NCBI GenBank assembly: GCA_964030785.1 | Contig: OZ034968.1 | Coordinates: forward strand, 57,334,399 to 57,398,398 | Length of the DNA stretch: 64,000 nucleotides | Direction of reading: 5' to 3' | Source: Siderastrea siderea | Lineage: Eukaryota > Cnidaria > Anthozoa > Scleractinia > Rhizangiidae | Shown: positions 33,264 to 44,820 of the stretch, one piece after another | How the letters are laid out: every line of letters starts with the position of its first letter | How positions within the stretch are numbered: position 1 is the first letter of the stretch | The notes under the pieces: model-generated | The model's input: the letters and a program-made list of their open reading frames with translations, nothing else | The model's database searches: none | Told to the model about the DNA's origin: nothing | Made by a program: the position numbers and the translations under genes

Positions 33264-33771
33264 GTCAAAATGAGTACTGCAGGGACTGATCAAACAACGT
33301 GAAAAGACGGGGGGTTACAATATTTCGACTGGTCAATACCAGTCTTCATCAGGTTTATTAAGGCAAATCACAAATCCACAGAAACATATATGTAGTAAAA
33401 CAGTGAGCGGAAGTTACATATATATGTGACGTGGTATGGTGTGGCTTAGAAATGATATAGCTTGTACTACTTTCAAATGAATGTTATCTACATGATTCAA
33501 TGTCGCCTATGTAACCCCATACAGCGGTTTCAGAACACTTTCTCAGCAATAACCACTTCGACACCCAAATGCTACTCAGTTCCTATTGAAAAACTTAAAA
33601 ATGAACGTGATTCTCTCAGGAAGGCACGTGAGGCTCACATTATTCACAAAGGTAAGACTCTGAAGCCTCTGGGCATTAATAAACGTGATGAACTGTAATT
33701 TGTAACTATATATAGTACAATTTTTTTATTTTCTATCATTTCTAAGCCACACCATACCACGTCATATATCC

Positions 33772-33822
<51 letters not shown>

Positions 33823-33976
33823 ACTTCTGCTCATTGTTTTACTACATATATGTTCCCGTGGTTTCGGGATTTGCCTTAATAAACCTGATGAAGACTGGTA
33901 TTGGCTAGTTGAGATATTGTAACTCAAGTCTTTTCACGTTGTTTGATCAGTCCCTGCAACAGTCATTTTAGCAGTC
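33264..33976 (+). mobile_element. Penelope-like element fragment with inverted flanks
   Basis: GCAGGGACTGATCAAACAAC at the left and its reverse complement at the right form inverted flanks that continue over more than 100 bp, including CCAGTCTTCATCAGG. The frame at 33462-33698 has VIYMIQCRLC, the start of a GIY-YIG endonuclease domain, and RDSLRKAREAHIIHKGKTL, a motif near the end of Penelope proteins, with the core deleted. A (TA)n tract lies at about 33773-33819. It inserted in the upstream region of paralogue A. Confidence 0.75.
33773..33819. repeat. (TA)n microsatellite
   Basis: About 23 TA dinucleotides inside the Penelope-like fragment. Confidence 0.95.
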
Positions 33977-34546
33977 ATTAATGTTTTTATCAATTTTGAC
34001 TGATCACGATCTTTCTGATGGGAACACCTTGCTATTCTTGACAAGCCAAGGAAGAAATGGCACTCCAGTGAGTTGCGTTTGAATTATGTGCACGCCTTGA
34101 ATACGCTGAAATGAGCAACGCTTTTCCAAATAACGTTATTGGTCTTAGAGAGTAAAAAGGTCTTCCAAACGAGAACATATCTTCTATTCGCAATATCTGC
34201 TTCTTACTTTGCAAGCTGTCAATCGCAACCTTAACCGACTGTTTTTGTTGTGCTTTTCTGTAATAACATTTGAATAAAATGCGTTTTCGTTTTGGAGCCA
34301 AAATTAACCAAAGCACCGAAGCAAACCCCAAGCAAAATAAAATGGCTCACAAACCCCCCTCCCCTCAAAAAGTTATTCCTTTAACACTGTAAATTCAAAA
34401 GATCTGTTTGGGAATAAAAATGCCAAATTAGCCCCGATGCTCCTAGGTGACCCTTTGTGCAGCTGTTTCGGACGTAATTGGGGCAAAAAGAGCCCTGCTG
34501 TTTGGAGTTCTAAGACTTCAATTCTGTATGGAGTGAAATAAGTAAT
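33977..34546. other. Upstream region of paralogue A
   Basis: The stretch ACACCTTGCTATTCTTGACAAG with GAAATGGCACTCC matches the region upstream of the paralogue at 44820 (near 44930). The paralogues were therefore duplicated with their 5' flanks. Near 34480 and 39800 CTGTATGGAG blocks also recur. Confidence 0.5.
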
Positions 34547-34880
34547 TTACATAATGTGCAATTTTGAGTTCAACAAATTCCGAATTGTTCTGTCCGCGCA
34601 CTTTGAATAAAACTTACATTTTTTGCATACACCCAAATAAAGTCCAACAAGTGGGCCAGAAACAATTGCCATGGATGTAATTCGAATGATTCGGAAGGAG
34701 TAAATCAAGCACTCCGATAAAGTGTTCTTTGTTAATTCGCCCACAAAGATCAAACAACATAAATTCTGGGCAATTATTCCGGGAGCATTTGCAAATAATC
34801 TGGACCAGTGGTTTAGCGTATTATTCCTCGATAAATTGCGTGGAAAATGCGAACGTTTCAAGGCAATCGAGTAAGAATTG
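34547..34880. repeat. Dispersed duplication related to 39830-40150
   Basis: CATGGATGTAATTCGAATGA followed by AGGA(G/A)TAAATCAAGCACTCCGATAAAG recurs at about 39990-40065 with moderate divergence. The match extends to both sides. Reading frames are not conserved, so it is probably non-coding flank of the glycosyltransferase-like family. Confidence 0.55.
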
Positions 34881-35454
34881 ACGATGTTATTAAAGTTTTT
34901 CGAGAGGCATTAGAGCGCGTCTTTTATTTCCATCGAGTCACCTTAAGCCGAAAGTAACAAATTTGCAGGATGCGCCTCGATGATCACGTAGATCGCGAAG
35001 GCGTGTGTTCTAGTCATCAAATTCCCTTAAGTTTGTTTGTAGAATGATGAACACTTTAATTTTCTACTGTACGTGTTGGTGTCCACTTTCTGAGAAACAC
35101 GTTACTTGATATGTGCGCCAACATAGAAACTATTTCATATATTCACTCATGGACTAGCATTTAAACATTTAGCCAGTGACATTCACTCTTCCTGAATGCA
35201 CTCAATGAAAGCTGCTTGTATTAGCCAAATGATAGTCACGGTTTTGCTTATTTCCGTAAGTTGACACGTATGCAGACTGGAAAAGATAGCAAGCTGTTGA
35301 GCCACTAGAAAGGAGACCGACCCCGAAAACCGTTGTGGAGTAACGGGGTAGTGCTAGCGTGCTCGTTTTGTATTTATCACAAAGTTTGATTCTCACCAAG
35401 AGACAAACGTTTTGTTAAATAGTTTGTCTTTGATGTTGCCTTAGACCTCAGCTC

Positions 35455-35465
35455 TTTCTCTCTCC

Positions 35466-35518
<53 letters not shown>

Positions 35519-35550
35519 TCTCCTTCTTCTTCTCCCCCCCCCCTCCCCTT
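35455..35550. repeat. (CT)n/(CTT)n polypyrimidine tract
   Basis: Long CT microsatellite, then CTT units and a C-run. Frames reading Arg-Glu repeats are artefacts. Confidence 0.95.
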
Positions 35551-37105
35551 TTTAAGTAGAAGTCTGCACAATACTCACCTGTTTTAGTATAAATGACCAA
35601 GGCGTAATTTGCTCTCTCGCGACTTCTTTTCAATTCTGCCTGCCACACTCAGACGCCGGATCTACTGGAATCTTGTTAACTGTGAAAGAGAAAACCCATC
35701 ACCTCTCGTGGATAATTCCTTAGACAAAAGATTTTAGAACTTACAGGTTTCCATAGGAGTAATGATAAGCAAAATAGCTACCAATGTCAATTTTACTTCT
35801 GTGGCGTTTAGTCGGTCTTTATGTCCAGTGAGTTGTCATTCAGAGCAAACAAATTCCTAGCCGTAAGCAAAAATGGCAAAAGAGAGGTTACGTCAATGGC
35901 TCATTGTTTGCGAACATCGGGGTGATTAAACACTGCTCAAGAATGAAAATGCTTCCTGGGTATGAACTCGATTGGAGCAAAATCCAAGAGGGACTTAGGC
36001 CATGAAAAAAAACCGCAGCATGTACTCATTAAAAGCGTTTTTTTACGCCAATCATTTCTGTCAGCAATGAAGAGAATTATAGCAACACGTGCGGTCGATA
36101 TGTGTCCTTGCGGTTATTTTTAAAACAGCATGACATACGTTAAGATTATGAGAAAAGTGCTCACGCCGTGAACCAAAATTATTACAGGAAAGAACGAGTG
36201 CAGTCAGCGCAAGTCCGGGAATTTTAAGGTAGGTATGTCTGATTTTCGGGTAACCCCCTTTTGGCTCTGTCGAGTGTTAGCAAGGCAAAGGGCTTGAGTC
36301 GCACGATTTGTTACTACACGCCAGGAAACGAAACCTGAAACAGGACCAGAGAATTATTCGGTCTTGTCACGCCGTTTGTAATGATGTTCGTCGTTTCCGT
36401 TTTGTGATATATTTTCTTTGCTAGACCGCCACCATAGTCCTTTGTGACAATCAAAAACTGGTTGATGCATGCAATTGCGATTTTAGTAGATTTTCCTGGG
36501 CAGGCTGTCAAAACAGAATCATAATTTTGTGTGAGAATTATCTGGCGGGAATTTATTTCAACATTACGTAAACCTGCAAATTCTCCTCGATGCCTCTTAG
36601 AAAGCTGCGCATAATTGTCTTTACTAAGTTGCATTGATTTGTATGTAGGTCGAGCAAGAACCCGACATCGATCAATTTTTAGACTAAGGCTATAGATTTT
36701 TATGTGAAGAAATGTATGTTAGAGGACGCATGGGACGTGGCGCTTTCACGACTCCGATTATAATTTATTCGAGCTACACTGGTATCACGTATTAACATTA
36801 CCCAGCTTCATTGCGTTTTCCTTTTGATATTTTACTGTATTTCAAGAAAAGAAGGTTTCCAACCTAAATACTGTAGCAACATCTTGGGTAATACCAGGTT
36901 TTCTTCAAAACATTATATTGCATTTGTGCTTTGCGTGTAACACAATGCTGGCGAGAAATATGAGGTTTTGAAAATCGCGCGCGTCTTTAATAACGACGAC
37001 CGATCCACGAAGCTTTGGGATCGCGACAAAAAGAGACAAGAGACCTTTGGTAAGTAGCAACAAGAGAAAAAGAACGATTTTGTACATACTTTGAGGGGAA
37101 ATATT
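35551..37105. other. No recognised gene
   Basis: Unique-looking sequence. The 106-codon antisense frame at 36314-36634 and a 60-codon hydrophobic frame at 36905-37087 have no supporting homology visible by eye. Confidence 0.35.
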
Positions 37106-37109
37106 AGCA

Positions 37110-37830
37110 TCGCGCTCTAGCTTTATTCTGATTTCCCTAGATAATATGCTGTACCTGGAAACTTGATCGCTATCATAGCGCTTTAGCTTATTCTGTTTTC
37201 CTGGCGTAGAATATACCTGGAAGCGGAATGCCTAACATCGCACTTTAGCTAATATTCTGTCTTCCCTGGGTAGCAGATACCTGGAAGCGGAATACCTAAC
37301 ATCGTTTTTTAGCTTATTCTGCCTTCCCTGCGTAGCAGACACCTGGAAGCGGAATGTCTAACATCGCTTTTTAGCTTATTCCAGTTATTCTATCTTTCCT
37401 GGGTAGCAGACACCTGGAAGCGGAATTTCTAACATCGCGCTTTAGCTTATTCTGTCTTCCTTGGGTAGCAGATACCTGGAAGCGGAATGTCTAACATCGT
37501 TTTTTAGCTTATTCTGCCTTCCCTGGGTAGCAGATACCTGGAAGCGGAATGTCTAACATCGCTTTCTAGCTTATTCTATCTTTCCTGGGTAGCAGATACC
37601 TGGAAGCGGAATGTCTAACATCGCTTTTTAGCTTATTCTACCTTCTCTGGATAGCAGATACCTGGAAGCGGAATGTCTAGCATCGCTTTTTAGCTTATTC
37701 TGTCTTCCTTGGGTAGCAGATACCTGGAAGCGGAATGTCTAACATCGCTTTTTAGCTTATTCGTCTTCCTTGGGTAGCATATGCCTGGAAACGGAATGCA
37801 CAACATCGTGCTTTGGCGTATTCTGTCGTT
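37110..37830. repeat. 62-bp minisatellite, ~11 copies
   Basis: Units carry GGGTAGCAGATACCTGGAAG, CGGAATGTCTAACATCGC, then TTTTTAGCTTATTCTG. Central copies are nearly identical and both edges are diverged, as expected when an array grows by unequal exchange in its middle. There are no unique spacers, so it is not CRISPR-like. Confidence 0.92.
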
Positions 37831-38275
37831 GCAGCAATCAAAAGCGATGGAGCGATAATGACTGGCTTAAAATACACGATGTATCGTGGCATCTCGCCTA
37901 AGCCTTAGCTTGCAGTGTTTGGTGCAGGAAAAAGGCGGATAACACCCTGAAAAATTAAAATAAATGTTTTTGGACATCATGGCACTGTCGTAATTATTAT
38001 TACCACCTTAGCCCATTAAATTAGTAAGCGTAGGTTGCGAATTTGCTCTAGCTCGTTTTTGCGTATTCTCATGTTCGCGCTCGTTTTTCCTTTCGCGCGA
38101 AAAATACCGCCAGCTACGCAGGCTACTAAACAAAGTGACCGAGAAGCCAAATTATTTTTATCCGCGATGAATTGTAATAGACATCACTCAGCATTGTCAA
38201 CTTTTACAGGACACAACTAATTAAAATAACACCTCATCCCATCTTCATAAAGCTACAAGGTGTCAAACCATGGCA
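37831..38275. other. No recognised feature
   Basis: No gene or repeat was recognised, apart from a short Arg/Lys-rich chance frame near 38040. Confidence 0.35.
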
Positions 38276-38279
38276 TAAA

Positions 38280-38338
38280 GTTACTTATGCAAATTAGCTG
38301 AGGGCACATTCAATTTGCCGTCAGCTAATTTGCATAAT
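38280..38338. repeat. Hairpin TTATGCAAATTAGCTGA
   Basis: TTATGCAAATTAGCTGA pairs with TCAGCTAATTTGCATAA around a 24-nt loop, at the left edge of the LINE fragment. Confidence 0.7.
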
Positions 38339-38341
38339 AGG

Positions 38342-38725
38342 TTTTGCGCGGCTCAAAGCCCGTCATGTGACAGCTTGCCTTTCAAGGTTGCGTCGGATAT
38401 GCATACAAGAGAATTTCAGTATAAGCTTCCCAATAGAATAGTATTTTCCAATACTAAGTTAACTAGGTTCGGTATAACTGATTCACCTTTGGGCACTCTC
38501 TGTGGTAAGGTGCATGATGAAACCCCCGAGCACTTCTTTGTCTCATGTCACCTTTCAATGGGCTTTAGGCAAGAAATTTCTAACTGGTTACAACTGTGTA
38601 ATATTTATAACGTTATTGATTTCACCAAACCAGTTAATGTAATGTTTGGCCTTTTAGATATTAATGATCACTTTATGCCTCTAAATCACATTGTTATACT
38701 TTCCAGCTTAAACGCCTTTTTTTGA
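38342..38725 (+). pseudogene. Non-LTR retrotransposon 3' fragment (zf-RVT domain)
   Basis: The frame reads REFQYKLPNRIVFSNTKLTR, then FGITDSPLGTLCGKV and ETPEHFFVSC. This is the C-terminal zinc-binding region (zf-RVT) that follows reverse transcriptase in L1-type LINEs, with Cys...Cys...His...Cys spacing. Everything upstream is missing, and the frame stops at 38725, before the usual family end. It is a 5'-truncated LINE relic. Confidence 0.75.
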
Positions 38726-39121
38726 TTGGACAAGAACGTGTCACGTGCCATGGTTAAAACCCTAGCGCGAAAAAAGGCACACAACAACGACTTGAACTTT
38801 CGACTCGCACGTGATCTGGTTGTGCGCTTTGAAACCGGGGCAAATTTGTGTCCTGCCAGCTGTGTCAAGAATATATTAATTTTTCTCCGTCATGGCCTCG
38901 AAATGCTTTCAAGTCCGAACAGAAGAAGAAATTGAACAATTGGTACAGGATAAAAAAAAAGTTCGAAATCCACAAACAAGGCAACACAAAATGCTGTTAA
39001 AACCTGTAAAGAACAACACTTACAACAAAACTTTTAAGAACTAAACAGGACGCGGATCTCAACTCCTTGCTCACGCGTGTAAGCTTAATTTGTTCTATTT
39101 GTTGAGTTGGGAGGTATTACA
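38726..39121. other. Spacer after the LINE fragment
   Basis: May include decayed LINE 3' UTR. No gene was recognised. Confidence 0.35.
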
Positions 39122-39256
39122 AAACACTTAATGACTGGCCCCTTGAAAAACATTGAGTTTTGTTTCCCCTCGATCCTCAATGTTCCCCTCAGCTTGAAGG
39201 GTCTCGGGGAAATAAAACTCACTGCTTACCTTGAGGCCAGTCAGTTAAGTGCTTAT
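39122..39256. mobile_element. Foldback MITE, ~135 bp
   Basis: CACTTAATGACTGGCCCCTT at the left and AAGG...GGCCAGTCAGTTAAGTG at the right pair. The arms continue through AAACTC...GAGTTT and CCCCTCGA. The interior is a second inverted pair. Confidence 0.7.
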
Positions 39257-39829
39257 TTTTCTCATAGCTGAACAAACTAATAATATTCCACTGTCGCTGG
39301 AAGAACATTGCTCCAAACTTTAACGCATCATTTGCAAAACTTTAAAACATTGTTAAAATTGACAACTTTTAAGCCAAGCAAAAAAAAACAAAAAACAAAA
39401 AAAACAAAAAAAAACAAAACAAAAATCAAAACAAACAAATTACACTCGCATCTTGAAAAATGGAATCTTTTTCTAGAAGTACTGGCCTTAGGGTTTTCTT
39501 GTCTTAACTATATTTGTGCGATTTCAATTGTAATAACTACTCAACTATATGTATTTGTTTTCTTTAGTTTTCACCTCTAATTTTGTTTTGAGACTACTGT
39601 ATTTTATATTCCTTATCACTTTATCAGTTCTCCTTGTCAGTGTACGTTCTATTTTTCCATGTAATTTAGTTTCTGTAATTGTAACTTTGCTATCTCAATA
39701 AGTTTAATTAAATTACAAAAGAAGGCACTGCTTTATAGACTATCTGGGTTAAATTATGCAGTGTGTGAGCTAAGAGAGGTTGGAAAGTAAGCTCCTTTTT
39801 ACTTCAGCTCTGTATGGAGCAAGAATTGA
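39257..39829. other. AT-rich spacer with poly-A-rich tract
   Basis: An A-rich CAAAA tract lies at about 39380-39440; no gene. Confidence 0.4.
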
Positions 39830-40150
39830 GTAATTTCAGTGATGTGCATCGGTAATCAAATAATAAAAAAAGACATGAAAGGCTATTTTCAATTCCATGA
39901 ATTCCAATTGTGTTATCCGGGAAATTAAAGACAACTTTATATAGAATAAAAAAACAATTTTTGGATAGACCCGAATGCGCCTCAATTTCGGTGTCAGAAA
40001 CAATATCATTGCTATGGATGTAATTCGAAAAATTTAGAAGGAACAAATCAAACACTCCGATAAAGAGCTTTTTGTTTAATTGCGGCCAAAGAGAAAATAA
40101 ATTTTACGTCAATTACACAGAGTTTGCGAATAGTATCGAAGAATAGTTTA
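39830..40150. repeat. Dispersed duplication related to 34547-34880
   Basis: Counterpart of the block at 34.5-34.9 kb, sharing GCTATGGATGTAATTCGAA and CACTCCGATAAAGAG. Possibly the 5' flank of a lost paralogue. Confidence 0.5.
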
Positions 40151-40454
40151 GCGAATACAATAATGCAGTTTTATCTTAAGACCAGATTTGACGTATTGCA
40201 TTGGAATATGTTATATCTGCAGTGTCAACGAAATTGGTAAATATTTACCTAACCGCGATCCACTACTCTTTTTCTCCACCTCGGTGAATAATTTTATTTG
40301 CCAAAGGGCAACAATTGCTAATTAAGGTACAAGCTTTCAATCGCGACAACGAGTGACATTTTATGGCAGCGAACATTATGGTCACATAGCCTAGTACCCA
40401 GGCGTTCCCTTCCCGCTTACTCACAACCTCGTCCCCAGGGCCTTCTCTTCGTTC

Positions 40455-40720
40455 AAAATGGCGGTCGGAGTCGGAGAAACCCCTGGCCAAGGCTGCTGAG
40501 ATACTCCAAGAATCCTGGAGTATTTTGTCACGTGACACATGATGACATGGCTTTTTCTGAGGTAGGTTTTAGCGTCTGGCGGCCCTGTTTCTGTAATTTG
40601 TTTTGCAAACTGAAACCGTTGTTCCAACGAAACAAAGACATTTCAAAGTGTTTACGTGACAAAATTCCAACGAATTTTTGAAGGCAGCCTTGGCCAGGGG
40701 TTTCTCCGACCGCCATGTCG
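40455..40720. mobile_element. Inverted-repeat element with ATGGCGGTCGGAG arms
   Basis: The left arm, containing GAGAAACCCCTGGCCAAGGC, pairs with GCCTTGGCCAGGGGTTTCTC at the right. The arms are about 40 bp around a 180-bp centre. No coding content. Confidence 0.65.
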
Positions 40721-40739
40721 TAACGTCCATTAGGTGGCG

Positions 40740-43089
40740 TCACGAAATTACGCACCAAGTCGTGTGGGCGAGAAGAGAATGGTGGCCACACATAATGTTG
40801 GTTATGTGGCGACATGATTCCCACGTGTTAAACCGGTGGGTTTATCGATGCTAGCTCGTGCCAGGTATAAAGATTGCGAAAATTCTGACCAATAAGTTTT
40901 AGGGGCGGTTTCTACAAGCTTATAGGCAAGATCCCTTGTTAGTTGAATCCTTTTTTCCCTTGCCATCAAAGTTTCCGCATCTACAAACGAGTCTTCCTCC
41001 CATCCTCGAGCTAGTTCTTCTCTTTCCAGCCGTCGGGTAATCTTTGTTTCTCTATTTTAAGTCGTTCATGATTGGAACGTCGTTTGTTGCCCCACTTTTG
41101 CTAAATACTTTAATCGGTTTACATTTATTACTGTGTTGGTATTTGAGCCTAAACAAGCCACATCGCATTCCGTGGCCACATTTGTCCAACACAGCTGTTT
41201 GTTTGTATTTTGTTTTTGTACAAACTTAATACAAAAATTTTGACGTGATTCCAATAAATCAGTTCCATTCAACTCCAGATCCAGTGTGTTAGCAAAGCTT
41301 GAGAGTTCACACGTAACGGACATGAGCATGAATAAAGTTGGTATGGACGACCTCCCGCAGTAGTGTATGTTAGAGTCCCTTGAGACCCACTTGGGTCAAT
41401 TATAGTGCATTTTTTCTCGAAAATTTGCACTAAAATCAGGTAATGCCCAAAAAGGAAAGATCACTCAAAAGGTACTTTTATTTCATTAGCCTCGGGTAGT
41501 TACATTGGCAGTTTTTAAAACTTTTCAGTCGGGAAGACCTAAATATGACCAACAACGGACAGAAAGCCATTTCAAAAGTTGAGGCTTAGATGTCGAGAAA
41601 ATTGGAACTGCGTAAAACCCATGACGTCATCACGTTGATGCTGTGGTAACACCGATGTCATTCAAAGTAACCCTTTTGAAATGTTTGTTCGACGTGTAGC
41701 AAATGTGCCACGTTGCTATTTCTACGGAGCTCTCAGCCGTTGAAAAATTTGGTGTTGTGGCCTTACAAAATCGAGGCGAGCCACCTAATAAGCTCTTGAA
41801 AACTGATCACTTAACTCGAATCGAACAAACAGCTAGTTTTATGTGCGTATGATGGGTTGCATCTGAGGAAAACCACTTTCCGAAAAGGCAAACCATTTTT
41901 GTATGTTTTGAAGAGTTAAACTGCAAAATATTGATTCTACAAACGCCCAAAAACCAGTATTTCACAGAGTTGAAGTCCCGGGTTTTTTTTTTTTGTTTTT
42001 GTTTTGCTATACGGTAGCTGCTGTAATTTCTGTAACAGTGAAACATATGCAGGAAAATTTCTCCAATTGAGCCGTGGTACTTGCTGCCAACTTCACTGTC
42101 AGACTCTGTGCTCTCCCCAGTGCAACACGCGAGGGGCGAAAGCTGACTCTTACGCCAGTCAGGCTCCACTAACAGAGAAAGGGGAGGGAACGGGGTGCTC
42201 GAGTCCGCAGTCTACGTGCTTTCCACGGTTTTCCCCTACGGTGGGAAATTCGGAAGTCCTACACCTAAAATTGATGTCAAATTAATCGATTGATATTGGT
42301 TATCGATGACTAATCGATGACGAAGATTTTTGTTATTATTGGTTGGTAACGATTATCCATATATCTGTCATCCATTAACCAGTGACATCGATTTTCACTG
42401 ATCATCGCGCCCTCATACATATCTAAATGAAAAAAAAAATGGATTCATAAATTGAGTTAGTAAGTGAAAATTGACCACCGTAAAGAAATTCAAAACTTGA
42501 AAAGCTAACGTTCTGATGGTTAGCTCTTTGTTAGAGCGAATCAAGGAGTTGTGGTTTGTATGCGATTACAGCCGACATTTTGCCGCGGTCAAGCAATCCT
42601 GGTTGCGATCTTCGACGGAAACGCATAGAAACGAGGTTGTCTTTAACTAGATGGCTCTTGAAAGCTTTACAAGTTTTTCTTTCTTTTTTTTTTTCTGGAG
42701 AACACAAGTTGACATGTATGAATGTTGCTAAAACAGTCTGCCATCATCATGTTAAACTTTAGAGGTAGTAGAGGCGGTATTAGTAGTAACAGCAGAGGTA
42801 ATAGTGGTGTCAAAAAAGAGATTACGATGCGGATACAACAACGTTTTAAAGCCGACTTTTTTTTTTCACTATTCCATTAGCAGTGCACGACCCAAATCAA
42901 GTCAATGATTTTCGATAGTAAAACAGTTCTAAAAGCCACGACGCGTTTATTTCTGAAAATATCTACTTGTTCGATCACGATTGGATGTTCGCTTAGAAAG
43001 GCAGGCAAGCAGTCAGGAATGTATATGGCGAGTAAGTAAGTCAAAACGTAGCAGGAAATAGCGTTAGATACAATAACAGACTTTTGCCC
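40740..43089. other. Spacer without recognised gene
   Basis: Contains ATCGAT-rich AT sequence at 42285-42410, homopolymer T/A runs and a (GTAGTA)-like tract near 42765. The 120-codon antisense frame at 41807-42169 shows no family features. Confidence 0.35.
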
Positions 43090-43470
43090 TCTAAACATAA
43101 GTATGAAAAAAACTTAAAGATACAAGACTAAAAGACGATTAAAGTTAAGTAAGTTAAAAATTAAATGCTACAAAAACCTATGCTTACACAATCATAAAAC
43201 CTAAGTTAAACATCTAACATAAAAGAAAATCCTGAAAAAGCCGGCGGGCTAAGTTTACGTAGGTTACAAATTTAAATGCTGTAGAAACCTAAGGTTTTAA
43301 TACAATCATAAAAAACCTAAGTTAAGAATCTAGTATAGAAACCTCAAAAAGGCAGTCAGGCAGCTAAATGGTAGCTAAGTAAGTTTAGGCTTTATTTCAA
43401 GTGTAAAAAAACTAATGTACAAGATTAAATAATGCTTAATTTAAAACTAAGAAAGTTAAAAATTTAAACG
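43090..43470. repeat. Degenerate ~112-bp tandem repeat
   Basis: Two or three diverged units share AAGTTAAAAATTAAATGCT-like starts, CAATCATAAAACCTAAGTTA, and AAAAAGCCGGCGGGC/AAAAAGGCAGTCAGGC-like ends. It lies just 3' of the intact paralogue. Confidence 0.55.
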
Positions 43471-43704
43471 CTATCAAAATTTTATTGTGCAATACAAGCA
43501 CAAAAAAATCAAAACGCTAGCTTGCATAAATATCCGAACAGTGGTCATACAATGTAAAGAAAACCCTAAGCGACTAAGATGATTTGATAAAAATTGCTTA
43601 TATTTATTTTTGAATAAATTTAAAAAGAATAGTGAATTATCAGTGAATTTCACTAACATCCGACAAGTATTTATTTGGACAGCGAAAATGTAACATTAAA
43701 AACA

Positions 43705-44820
43705 TTACCCCATTCTGTGCATGACGGCAAACCCGTTCCGTACGTTCAAACTGTATCTTTGCTGTTGGTTATTGTAGAGGTTTGTAGCTAGGATATTTAT
43801 AAGTGATTGATCAAATCTATGACATCTGGCGTACTTGTATCGTTGCCATACGGTGCCACCGCAATAAAGATTAGAGTCAGGTGGAGAGATACATTCCCGT
43901 TTGAAAGCGCAAACACAAGCCCATTTCATGATGTGCTTCTGGACATCAGCCGTGTTAAGGATTATCATTGCGCTGGCTTGCAGCATATCACTGAATGCAC
44001 CAGTTTCGTTCAGCGGGAAATACTTGAGCATACCAGGGTTAGTTGCGGCTAACATTGAATGACCAGTTGTTCCAACGTAAAAGAGAATGCCTGTCTTGAA
44101 GCGAGCCATTCGCTCCAAAATAAAGGATGGATTCCCTACAAATTTCACCGATGTGTCAAGCCACATGGCACCGTCAAATTCCGCCAAGACTTCTTGAATA
44201 ATTAACAGTTTCCAAGCATAATTGTGCAAGTTACGGATGTGAGGAGGATAAGCGTCAAAGTTAAACTTTCTATACGACACAAAAGGTAGCGCCTTAGTGT
44301 CACTCGCTTGTGAGTCGCCTAGCCCAATGTCGTAGAAAATTAGTTTTGTTCCTGGAAAGTGTTTTGAAAAATGTCCAATGTTCCCCTTGAATTCTCCATA
44401 ATGGTTGTTTGAAGCAGCTGTGACAGGAACTACGATGTCGAAAAATGTCACGTTGGGATCTATGGTCAGGGTCACGGGCTTTCGTTTGAAAGTCTTATTA
44501 CTAAGAACATTTTGCAGCCTGGCTGTGGTGGGAGCATCGAAGCTGAATTTATCACCGATCAAAGTAGGGTTATTAACTGCCACGTAGCGGTCGAAACGTA
44601 GGATCTCATTGTCAGCGTTTTTCATGACTTCTTTGAATTTGGGCGAGTCTTCTCGTAGGATGCCATAGTCAGTGTTTTTCGTGACGTTTTTGGTAGCTGC
44701 TTTGCTAAGCTGAATCTCCTTGAGGTTATAAGGCAGGTGTCCTGTTTGTAGTCCGATTAGCAAAATGTATCCCAGAATCAGGACTAAGAATCCAACCAAA
44801 GTTTTGACGCGAGAATTCAT
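43705..44820 (-). CDS. Glycosyltransferase-like type II membrane protein, paralogue B (intact)
   Basis: A single-exon 371-residue protein with ATG at 44818-44820 and TAA at 43705-43707. It has a short cytosolic N-terminus and one membrane anchor at residues 5-24 (VKTLVGFLVLILGYILLIGL), the type II layout of Golgi glycosyltransferases. The luminal domain has FFDIVVPVTAASNNHYGEF (127-145), IFYDIGLGDS (161-170), RNLHNYAWKLLIIQEVL (196-212), the acidic AMWLDTSVKF (218-227), and paired cysteines near 302-333. NxS/T sites at 45, 108, 123 and 271 fit secretion. The blocks recall invertebrate DUF1647-like proteins of nucleotide-sugar transferase fold; donor and acceptor are unknown. Residues 46-74 contain a 19-residue tandem duplication (KNTDYGIL/KNADNEIL) absent from the other paralogues. 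Confidence 0.8.
   Translation of the reverse strand: MNSRVKTLVGFLVLILGYILLIGLQTGHLPYNLKEIQLSKAATKNVTKNTDYGILREDSPKFKEVMKNADNEILRFDRYVAVNNPTLIGDKFSFDAPTTARLQNVLSNKTFKRKPVTLTIDPNVTFFDIVVPVTAASNNHYGEFKGNIGHFSKHFPGTKLIFYDIGLGDSQASDTKALPFVSYRKFNFDAYPPHIRNLHNYAWKLLIIQEVLAEFDGAMWLDTSVKFVGNPSFILERMARFKTGILFYVGTTGHSMLAATNPGMLKYFPLNETGAFSDMLQASAMIILNTADVQKHIMKWACVCAFKRECISPPDSNLYCGGTVWQRYKYARCHRFDQSLINILATNLYNNQQQRYSLNVRNGFAVMHRMG

Noticed and set aside
35377..35648. Arg/Glu-rich protein frames
   Set aside because: They arise from the (CT)n tract read on the minus strand.
36314..36634. 106-codon minus-strand frame
   Set aside because: No recognisable motif or membrane or signal features; no paralogue in the window.
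37110..37830. CRISPR-like array
   Set aside because: The units abut without unique spacers and the context is eukaryotic; it is a minisatellite.
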